Part shown: in pieces, positions 57,388-64,000 of the stretch
How the letters are laid out: each line of letters starts with the position of its first letter
How positions within the stretch are numbered: position 1 is the first letter of the stretch
From: Hyunsoonleella aquatilis
Lineage (GTDB): Bacteria > Bacteroidota > Bacteroidia > Flavobacteriales > Flavobacteriaceae
Reading direction: 5' to 3'
Length of the DNA: 64,000 nt
Assembly (NCBI RefSeq): GCF_014270105.1
Contig: NZ_JACNMF010000007.1
Location: 38,165 to 102,164, forward strand
Notes under the pieces: generated by a model
Seen by the model: the letters and a program-made list of their open reading frames with translations, nothing else
Databases searched by the model: none
Told to the model about the DNA's origin: nothing
Program-made: the position numbers and the translations under genes

Positions 57388-57888
57388 TCACTTCGAAGCT
57401 ACTTGCTTGGGCGTAGTTGGATTATACCCAAATTGATCATCATTGATCTCAATACCCAAACTATCGAAAATATAATTTATAATAGCGTAATGGTGAATGG
57501 TGTGGCTGTTAGCCTGCGCCAATAACGAGCCGTATGTGTAGGGAATCTCGGTTTTCCCCAATCCCAAATCATCCGTAACCAAAACGGTGTCGTTAATATC
57601 AAAAGAAGCCCTATTCAATCTTGAGATAATGCTCTTCAAATAATCTTGCGCACAGCCACAATCTGATTCCACAACCTTATTTCTGCTTCTAGCTGTTAAG
57701 TCCACTTTACTGTTTTCATCCACATTAAAAATACAATCATAAAAATCCAAGATATGACGAATGTGCGTTCCTATGCTAGAATAATAAGGAGGCACAGAAG
57801 CATCACATAATTGTGCATTCGATAAATTATCTAATAAAACTTGGGATTTCCGAAGGGTTTTTAAAGTAGATAGGATGATAACGTTCAT
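57388..57888 (-). CDS. DinB-like family protein
   Basis: 166 aa from the ATG at 57888; a GTG six bases earlier is also open. The four-helix pattern has IGTHIRHILDFYDCIF near residue 40 and QANSHTIHHYAIINYIF near 130, which place histidines where DinB-type metal sites lie. Related proteins include bacillithiol transferases, but the specific reaction is unknown. It stands alone between murQ and the helicase gene. Confidence 0.7.
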   Translation of the reverse strand: MNVIILSTLKTLRKSQVLLDNLSNAQLCDASVPPYYSSIGTHIRHILDFYDCIFNVDENSKVDLTARSRNKVVESDCGCAQDYLKSIISRLNRASFDINDTVLVTDDLGLGKTEIPYTYGSLLAQANSHTIHHYAIINYIFDSLGIEINDDQFGYNPTTPKQVASK

Positions 57889-58038
57889 GGACACTAATTT
57901 AACTAAATAATTTGAATTTCAAATAGAATGCTCGTTTAGTCAAACCACATTCAAATCCTTACAAAAAGTAATCAAAATATCTAAATGCTTTCTGAACTCC
58001 TCCCCTTGTTTTAAGGGGAGGTGCTGAAGGCGGAGGGG

Positions 58039-60474
58039 TCAGGAATTCAAATCTTCAAGTACCAACCGCAATGCACCATAACTATATTTATCATCCAACT
58101 GATGCTTCAAATCCGATAGGTTTTCAAAGGTTTTCTGCGGAATAATTTCCTTTAGTTCATTGTAATGCGTTTCAGGGATTAAATCCGTTATTTCCACTTC
58201 ACCAGAAGGTATAAAACTCGCTAAATGTCCAATAATGGTGTTGGTGTTCAGCTCTCGAACATCCGCAATCTCCTGCACGGATTTACCCGATTGAAACAAT
58301 GATAAAGATTCTTTTTTGGTATCCCCTTTTTTACGCTTTGGTTTGGGCGCATCAAAAATTTCGGCTTCCGCAGAAGTCTCAATATCATGCTCATCACAAT
58401 AGGCCCGAATAACCTTTAAAATAGCATCACCGTATTTTTCAACCCGTGTTTTCCCCATACCATTTACTTTCAATAATTCCTGTTTTGTAGTCGGTAAGGT
58501 TTCACACATTTCGTACAGTGTCTTTTGAGCAAAAATCTGATAATGTATCAAATCCTTTTCTTGGGCAATATCATTTCTTAATATGCGCAATTTTTCAAAA
58601 AGCTCCACATTGCTGGTGCCCTCAATAACAGCTTTTCTTGGTTTTTTAGGCTTATCTTTTCCTGTGAACACGGATTTAGCACGCAACTCCAAAAATTGCT
58701 TTGCTTTAAAGCCCGATATCATGCCCCTAAAATACAGTAGCTTCACGGTAAGTAAATCTTCAAGGACGTCCAAATTCTTGGTAATATCCTTATCTATAGT
58801 TTGGTTATCCGTAGTAAATGCAAACGTTTTTAAAGGCTCTAAAATTTTGGTTTCGGTTTCACTTTTAAAATAAGCTATCGCTTTTTTAAAACGTTCTTGA
58901 ATTACTGCACTATCTTCAGCCAAACCTTCACCCTCCGAAAGCTCTTTTAATTGTGCATTAAACCCATTAGCTACTTTTAAAAAATTGGTCAGGCATGCTT
59001 TAATAGGCAAAAACGTAGTTTCAACAGGCCCTTCAATTACCGTTCGGTTTTTATAGTAAATATCCAAAATACGGTTCAAAGGATTTAAAAATGGATAAAA
59101 CCCAAAAATCTCTGCGATCAAATCCAACTGAAAATACTTTTGAGAATCCTCCAAAACCTTTTGATCCGGTTCATTTGCAGCCGCCTGAGCATTAAAACTT
59201 GCTACATTACCATCGCATATAATCTGATTGGAATGAATCTTACTTTTTAACACCAAACCTTCCAAAGACTTGCATCTGCTAAGCGCCACGTAAGTTTGCC
59301 CATGGGCAAATGCACCTTCGGCATCTATAATGGCCTTTTCAAAGGTTAGCCCTTGGCTTTTATGAATCGTGATGCTCCAAGCCAAGCGCAAAGGCATTTG
59401 GGTAAAACTGCCAATATTTTCCTCCGTAATAGCTTTCGTTTCATCATCCACAGAGTATTTTACGTTTTCCCATTCCTCAGGTGTCACAATAATATTGAAC
59501 TCATCGTCCTGACAATGCACCGTAATTTCATCTGCGTCCAAATGGATGACTTTCCCAATCTTCCCATTAAAATAGCGCTTCTCCGGACTACTATCATTTT
59601 TTATAAACATCACTTGGGCCCCAACCTTCAATTCCAGAATTTCCTTATTGGGATAAGACATTTCGGGAAATTTGCCTTTCACCTTTGCCCGATACGTAAA
59701 AGGTGCTGTACTCAACTTTTCCAACTCTTTGGTATTGGTAGCCTCTGCCCTATTGTTGTGCGTCGTTAGGGAAATGTAACCTTCATCCGGTTCAGGTTTA
59801 AAATCAGGAAAGTAGCGTTTGTTGAGCTCTGCCGCGCCTTGCTCCGACAGTCGATCATTTCTAATTTCATTCAGAATCTCAATAAACTTCGGGTTTTCTT
59901 GGCGGTAAATATGCTTTAGTTCTATAGTAATAGCGTTACAGGCCATGAATGCCTTACTACTGAAAAAGAAACCATTTTTATACTCATGGCGCAATAACTC
60001 CCATTCGTTCTCTTTGATGACAGGCGATAGTTGTTGTAAATCACCAATCATCAGTACCTGCACACCACCAAACACTTTATTACGATTTCTAAAACGGCGC
60101 AATGTTCTATCAATACCATCCAGCAAATCGGCACGAACCATACTAATTTCGTCAATCACCAGCAGGTCCATACTCCTAATAATATTAATCTTGGTTTTAC
60201 TAAATTTACGATTGAAACCCTTACCCGCATTCAAATCGGTATCCGGTAAAATTGGGCCAAAAGGCATCTGAAAAAATGAATGGATCGTCACCCCCTTAGC
60301 ATTAATGGCCGCCACACCAGTAGGTGCAACAACAACAAGGCGCTTCAAACTGCGCATTTTCAAACGGTGCAAAAATGTAGTTTTACCAGTCCCCGCCTTA
60401 CCCGTTAAAAAAATCGAGCGGTTGGTATGGTTCACAAACTGCCATGCTAAATCTAGTTCCTTATTATCGGCCAT
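58039..60474 (-). CDS. Pif1/RecD-like helicase with HRDC and C-terminal HTH domains
   Basis: 811 aa. The SF1B helicase core has Walker A FLTGKAGTGKTTF at 22-34, DLLVIDEISMV, MIGDLQQLSP, and WSITIHKSQGLTFEKAI near residue 380 as motif V/VI region, with TYVALSRCKSLEG. An HRDC domain (about 620-700: FAQKTLYEMCETLPTTKQELLKV, GMGKTRVEKYG) and a helix-turn-helix domain (715-810: LSLFQSGKSVQEIADVREL) follow, an arrangement like RecQ C-termini on a Pif1 core. It probably unwinds DNA in repair or replication restart. Confidence 0.9.
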   Translation of the reverse strand: MADNKELDLAWQFVNHTNRSIFLTGKAGTGKTTFLHRLKMRSLKRLVVVAPTGVAAINAKGVTIHSFFQMPFGPILPDTDLNAGKGFNRKFSKTKINIIRSMDLLVIDEISMVRADLLDGIDRTLRRFRNRNKVFGGVQVLMIGDLQQLSPVIKENEWELLRHEYKNGFFFSSKAFMACNAITIELKHIYRQENPKFIEILNEIRNDRLSEQGAAELNKRYFPDFKPEPDEGYISLTTHNNRAEATNTKELEKLSTAPFTYRAKVKGKFPEMSYPNKEILELKVGAQVMFIKNDSSPEKRYFNGKIGKVIHLDADEITVHCQDDEFNIIVTPEEWENVKYSVDDETKAITEENIGSFTQMPLRLAWSITIHKSQGLTFEKAIIDAEGAFAHGQTYVALSRCKSLEGLVLKSKIHSNQIICDGNVASFNAQAAANEPDQKVLEDSQKYFQLDLIAEIFGFYPFLNPLNRILDIYYKNRTVIEGPVETTFLPIKACLTNFLKVANGFNAQLKELSEGEGLAEDSAVIQERFKKAIAYFKSETETKILEPLKTFAFTTDNQTIDKDITKNLDVLEDLLTVKLLYFRGMISGFKAKQFLELRAKSVFTGKDKPKKPRKAVIEGTSNVELFEKLRILRNDIAQEKDLIHYQIFAQKTLYEMCETLPTTKQELLKVNGMGKTRVEKYGDAILKVIRAYCDEHDIETSAEAEIFDAPKPKRKKGDTKKESLSLFQSGKSVQEIADVRELNTNTIIGHLASFIPSGEVEITDLIPETHYNELKEIIPQKTFENLSDLKHQLDDKYSYGALRLVLEDLNS

Positions 60475-60579
60475 TAAATAGATGAAAATTTAAACTTTGA
60501 AGATACTAATTTGAACGATTTTTTGGGCGGGTTTTTACTGAAAAAGTAAAAACCGCGCTATCCGTTACTAGTTTTGGCT

Positions 60580-60597
60580 TCCCGATAACTATCGGGA
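60580..60597. repeat. palindrome TCCCGATAACTATCGGGA
   Basis: Third copy of the palindrome, in the 305-base gap before the CoiA-like gene. Nothing else in the gap is recognisable. Confidence 0.75.
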
Positions 60598-60780
60598 CTG
60601 CCTCACCAAAAGCTAACCACTACTATCGCTCCCGCAGGTGTCTGCCAAAGTCAAAGACTAATCTAAATTATATACCTATCTGCAAAGTTCAAAAACCCTA
60701 AAACATTAATTAAAAATAGTACAACTATTCTGATAAAGATTTATATTTTTAGGCTTACTTATATTCAATTACAACAGTAA

Positions 60781-62313
60781 ATGTCATTAGAAGAAAAAAA
60801 ATATGATATAGAAGCAAACAACGATTGGGCCAAAAATGTTAAAGGAGAGCACCTTTTCATTGATAATGCTCAAAGTGGACGTAAAGGCTATTTCTGTATT
60901 GGTTGTGACAAGCAGATGGAAGCTGTTAAAAAAAAGAATATTAACCACAGGTCATATTTTCGTCACGTTCCAGTAGATATTGTAAAAGATGAGAAACCTT
61001 GTACATTCAGTAATCGAGAATATAGAGAAATTTTAGCAACAGATATTTTACAAAGGCTAAAAACAATTAAAGTTCCTAATCTTTATAAATATCCACCTAA
61101 AGGAAATGATGGCTCACCAATTTTATTAGAAAAAGCCAAATTTGTAACCGCAAAAAAGGTTAAATCTCAACTTACTTTTTATGAAGATGGTAATGGAGAA
61201 ATCAAGTATGGGAAAAACCCAGAAGTTGAAGATAGATATTTATTAATTAGACCTGATGTCACTTTTTTTGATGAAAATGATAAACCAATTCTATTAATTG
61301 AATTAGTAATCACACATAAGGTAAATGAAGAGAAGAAAATTAAGTTAAGACGCCTAGGAATTGATACAATAAGTATTATAATACCTAAATCATCTGAACA
61401 AGAGATAGAAGACAATTTTAAAACAACAAAACGCGTAAAGTGGGAATATAATGGAATCGAAGCAAGCACCAAGTATATACGAGTTTCCTCTGGAACTTCA
61501 GAGGGAGTATTGGAATTTGATGAAGACCAAAGAAGAATTTTTGAAGAATCGATCTCGTGTCGTAAAGCGAGACTTAACAATACGTTACGAACTATTAAAA
61601 AGTGCCTTCAATCTGAACCTTACAGAAGAGCTGAACATGAGTTTGAATCTGAAATATCAAGAATTGAGAACGCTACAAAAACAGAGAAGCAGGGATTGGA
61701 AGATATGGAAATACGAATTGAAAGAGAAGTATCTTCAGAACTTAGAGGCAACTTCGACGCAATTAATTCAGAAGAAGAAGAATTTCAGGAACACTGTTCA
61801 AACTTGGAAAGAAGATATACTGAAAAAGCAAAAGAACTTGAAATTGAGCAAGAAGGAGTTGATGAACTTACAGAAGAAGTACTCGACAGCAATAAATCTG
61901 AAGAACGAATTAGAGCTGAATTTGAAGAACAACAACAAACTATTGGGCAAGAATTTGTTGAACGTACAGAAAGAGTTAAAATCAGTATTGAACGAGAAAA
62001 AGAAAGCATCACTGGACTTAAAAGAGAAAAAAGCAAACTTGCAGAAGAATATAGAAAACTTGAGGAACAAGAACAAAGATATTTTGAAGCAGAAATTAGA
62101 CGACTTAAATCAGAAGAAAGCAAACTTGATCAATCAGTTCGAGAAGAATTTCTTAGAGACATCAAACAAAATTCCAGAAGATTTTCCAAAGGAATTAGGA
62201 ATATATTGGAAGCACAAACAATGGGATACGATTTTAAAGATGCTAAACGCGAAGAAAATCGTTATCAGAGGGCACGAGAATTATTTATCAAGGGAACTTG
62301 GAAAAAATGGTAA
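60781..62313 (+). CDS. CoiA-like zinc-finger nuclease candidate with long coiled coil
   Basis: 510 aa. The N-terminus has a CoiA-like zinc finger (Cys39, Cys42 in FCIGCDKQM, then His56 and His62 in NHRSYFRHV). A PD-(D/E)XK-like core follows (about 155-185: LIRPDVTFFDE ... PILLIELVITHKV). From about 265 to 470 the chain is an E/K/R-rich coiled coil, and it ends YQRARELFIKGTWKKW. CoiA itself acts in competence, but a coiled-coil version could be a repair or defence nuclease; that is inference. Base composition is AT-rich. A second frame is open over the coiled coil (see rejected list). Confidence 0.65.
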   Translation: MSLEEKKYDIEANNDWAKNVKGEHLFIDNAQSGRKGYFCIGCDKQMEAVKKKNINHRSYFRHVPVDIVKDEKPCTFSNREYREILATDILQRLKTIKVPNLYKYPPKGNDGSPILLEKAKFVTAKKVKSQLTFYEDGNGEIKYGKNPEVEDRYLLIRPDVTFFDENDKPILLIELVITHKVNEEKKIKLRRLGIDTISIIIPKSSEQEIEDNFKTTKRVKWEYNGIEASTKYIRVSSGTSEGVLEFDEDQRRIFEESISCRKARLNNTLRTIKKCLQSEPYRRAEHEFESEISRIENATKTEKQGLEDMEIRIEREVSSELRGNFDAINSEEEEFQEHCSNLERRYTEKAKELEIEQEGVDELTEEVLDSNKSEERIRAEFEEQQQTIGQEFVERTERVKISIEREKESITGLKREKSKLAEEYRKLEEQEQRYFEAEIRRLKSEESKLDQSVREEFLRDIKQNSRRFSKGIRNILEAQTMGYDFKDAKREENRYQRARELFIKGTWKKW

Positions 62314-62391
62314 AACCTTAGATTGGTATATGAATGAAATTGAAAAAAGAAATAAAGGGTAGAAGTTAAAAATCATAAAGTATACATACAA

Positions 62392-63723
62392 CTAAACCAA
62401 CACCCTCCTAATAATCTTTTGAATATCACGATTATCTTGCTGCCGTATTAAAAAGGGTTCAAAATCTTCGGTGCAGTTAATTTGTTCTGTTTTATCAATA
62501 AAACCGTAACCTAAATAGGTGCCTTTTTCAATCATAATAAAGGCATCTTCGTAGTCGTATCTTCCCTTTTGTTTTAAAACAACATCTTTTTTGTCGTTAT
62601 TGAGACTTTCTATAGCTTGCAATACACGTTGGTTGTAATCTTCAACATGCTCTTGGTCCTTGCAAACGCCTTTACAGGTATGTATTTTAAAGTGATTGCA
62701 AGTGCCCACATTTTCTTGTAAATGGCAGTACTTTGGGCAGAGTTCAAACCGGCTACACAACTGTTCTATCTGCTGGCGGCATTCGGTTATAGAATGTAAG
62801 GTCAGTATCGGGTTTGGTGTCGCTTTAAGCGTATTATACGCCATATGTATAATCCCTTTTCTATCGGTATAAGAAAAAATAGCATGCATTTTGGGCGCCC
62901 GTTTGGCTACTTGGTTGTATTCTGGGTAATGCTGTTTTATGGCCGCATCTTCCATTAGCAAGGCTATCAATTCACTGCCAGACAATGCAAAGTCAATATC
63001 CGCAGTCTCACGACACATCGCCAAAGATTTCTTCGTTTTACTATAAAAATGACTGAGCACGCGTTTCTTAATATCCTTAGCTTTCCCCACATAAATAATT
63101 TTACCTTTTTTATTTTTAAAATAATATACACCGGGCGTGTTGGGTAAATTATGAAACACCGAAGTTGGCAAATGCGAAGGCAATGTGGCTTCCTTAGATG
63201 ATTTTTTTAAAAAGTCATTAAAAACAGTTTCCGCATGTTCTTGATAAAGCAAGCGTTCAAATAAAATAACAGTAGCTTCAGCATCACCTCTCGCCCGATG
63301 ACGCTCTGCTATAGGAATATGCAAGGCATGACACAATTTTCCTAAACTATAAGATCTGTGTCCGGGTATCAGTTTTCTAGCCAATCGGATGGTACACAGT
63401 TTTTTTCTGTTAAAATCAATCCCTATAGCTTTAAATTCATTCCGGATAGCATTATAATCAAAATTGACATTGTGTGCCACAAAAATGCAGTTTTCGGTAA
63501 ACCTCAAAATATCTTCTGCAATTTCAGAAAAGGCGGGCGCAGGGGCTACCATACCGTTATCAATACCAGTAAGCGCCGTGATATAATCTGGAATTAATAG
63601 CTGAGGATTCACTAAAGACGTAAACTCATCTATAACTTGCGTCCCATCATGTTTAAACATAGATATTTCGGTAAGCTTATTGCTTTTACCAGTAGTTTCA
63701 ACATCTATAATGGTGTACATCAT
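62392..63723 (-). CDS. DEDDh exonuclease fused to a GIY-YIG (UvrC-like) nuclease domain, second copy
   Basis: 443 aa. Exonuclease motifs: IDVETTG (Asp7, Glu9), FVAHNVNFDYNAI and RHRARGDAEATVILF. GIY-YIG domain from about residue 195: TPGVYYFKNKKGKIIYVGKAKDIKKRVLSH. A Cys-rich segment (CPKYCHLQ, CNHFKIHTCKGVC) is near 335-365, which the paralogue at 13657 has only in part. The gene faces the CoiA-like gene, 78 bases from its stop. A repair role is inferred from the family. Confidence 0.9.
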   Translation of the reverse strand: MMYTIIDVETTGKSNKLTEISMFKHDGTQVIDEFTSLVNPQLLIPDYITALTGIDNGMVAPAPAFSEIAEDILRFTENCIFVAHNVNFDYNAIRNEFKAIGIDFNRKKLCTIRLARKLIPGHRSYSLGKLCHALHIPIAERHRARGDAEATVILFERLLYQEHAETVFNDFLKKSSKEATLPSHLPTSVFHNLPNTPGVYYFKNKKGKIIYVGKAKDIKKRVLSHFYSKTKKSLAMCRETADIDFALSGSELIALLMEDAAIKQHYPEYNQVAKRAPKMHAIFSYTDRKGIIHMAYNTLKATPNPILTLHSITECRQQIEQLCSRFELCPKYCHLQENVGTCNHFKIHTCKGVCKDQEHVEDYNQRVLQAIESLNNDKKDVVLKQKGRYDYEDAFIMIEKGTYLGYGFIDKTEQINCTEDFEPFLIRQQDNRDIQKIIRRVLV

Positions 63724-63840
63724 GTTTGTAACAAATCGGGAGCTTCTTTTTTAAAGGAGACTAAAGATAATAATATTTGAAATTAAAAGGAGGACAGCCA
63801 GTGGCTGTCAGGTATTTTTTTAGTTTATTCAGTAAAGCGC

Positions 63841-63874
63841 AAAAAAAAGACCCAACCAAGTTAATGATTGAGTC
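63841..63874 (-). terminator. rRNA operon terminator
   Basis: On the minus strand GACTCAA...TTGGGTC pairs over seven positions with one G-U, followed by a long U-run. It lies a few bases past the 5S 3' end. Confidence 0.7.
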
Positions 63875-63881
63875 TTCAAAA

Positions 63882-63989
63882 AAGGCGGCGACCTACTCTC
63901 CCACGGATTGCAGTACCATCGGCGCTGGCGGGCTTAACTTCTCTGTTCGGAATGGTAAGAGGTGAGCCCCGTCGCTGTAACCACCTTAA
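63882..63989 (-). rRNA. rrf: 5S ribosomal RNA
   Basis: Read on the minus strand it starts AAGGTGGTTACAGCGACGG, runs through CTCACCTCTTACCATTCCGAA, AAGTTAAGCCCGCCAGCGCC and GATGGTACTGCAATCCGTGG, and ends GAGAGTAGGTCGCCGCCTT. The terminal stem GGTGG/CCGCC-type pairing is present. Ends are approximate by a few bases. The 23S gene should lie just beyond the right edge on the same strand. Confidence 0.95.
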
Positions 63990-64000
63990 AATTTAAGTTA

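Noticed and set aside
61451..62362. 303-codon open frame in the +2 frame of the CoiA-like gene
   Set aside because: It lies over the E/K-rich coiled coil, where GAA and GAG codons read one base off give Lys/Asn/Leu codons without stops. It has no domain, and the main frame carries the zinc finger, nuclease core and a sensible C-terminus. A frameshift extension of the main protein cannot be fully excluded.

Overview
This is a contiguous stretch of a Flavobacteriaceae (Bacteroidota) chromosome. The evidence is the protein set (carboxypeptidase-like-domain TonB receptors, DUF3857 and DUF937 proteins, monomeric NADP isocitrate dehydrogenase, serC-serA, GH26), the scarcity of Shine-Dalgarno sites, and repeated TAnnTTTG promoter elements typical of Bacteroidota sigma factors. 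The right edge carries a 5S rRNA gene on the minus strand, the 3' end of an rRNA operon that enters from beyond the window.

Layout. 1-6.2 kb (minus): partial TonB receptor, a von Willebrand A protein with a membrane partner, a DUF922 protein and lipoamide dehydrogenase. 6.5-20.6 kb (mostly plus): dodecin, smpB, small enzymes, an oxidoreductase, 3-hydroxyacyl-CoA dehydrogenase, DUF1015, a YggS-type PLP protein, an exonuclease/GIY-YIG nuclease, a DUF3857 protein, a potassium channel, miaA and an M20 peptidase. 20.6-29.4 kb (minus): an EEP hydrolase with parC and parE, an EamA transporter, SRPBCC and ychF. 29.5-32.9 kb: secreted proteins and a GH26 enzyme. 33-36.7 kb: an accessory patch with a REP-associated tyrosine transposase (RAYT), five two-hairpin REP units, a Clp-fold serine protease gene cut off at a transposase remnant, and a frameshifted RteC-like gene. 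36.8-40.6 kb: ferredoxin, LuxC-type acyl-CoA reductase, serC and serA. 40.7-49.6 kb: DUF937, a probable metal-uptake TonB cluster, folE, a LolD-like ATPase and an MFS transporter. 49.8-52.1 kb: an AT-rich TetR plus two SDR cassette with matching operators. 52.6-57.2 kb: rplS, a long non-coding interval that looks like a transcribed RNA, icd and murQ. 57.4-64 kb: a DinB-like protein, a Pif1/RecD-like helicase with HRDC, a CoiA-like coiled-coil nuclease candidate, a second exonuclease/GIY-YIG nuclease and 5S rRNA.

The most interesting points are the RAYT/REP rearrangement (two REP blocks exactly 1400 bp apart, with a 21-nt transposase 5' remnant joined to a beheaded protease gene), the possible ~500-nt RNA between rplS and icd, two genes (miaA and an exonuclease) whose conserved N-termini lack any ATG, GTG or TTG start, a 43-codon ORF between parE and parC, and several families of short intergenic hairpin repeats. 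No CRISPR array, tRNA or prophage was found. All function calls come from reading the sequence; no database search was run.
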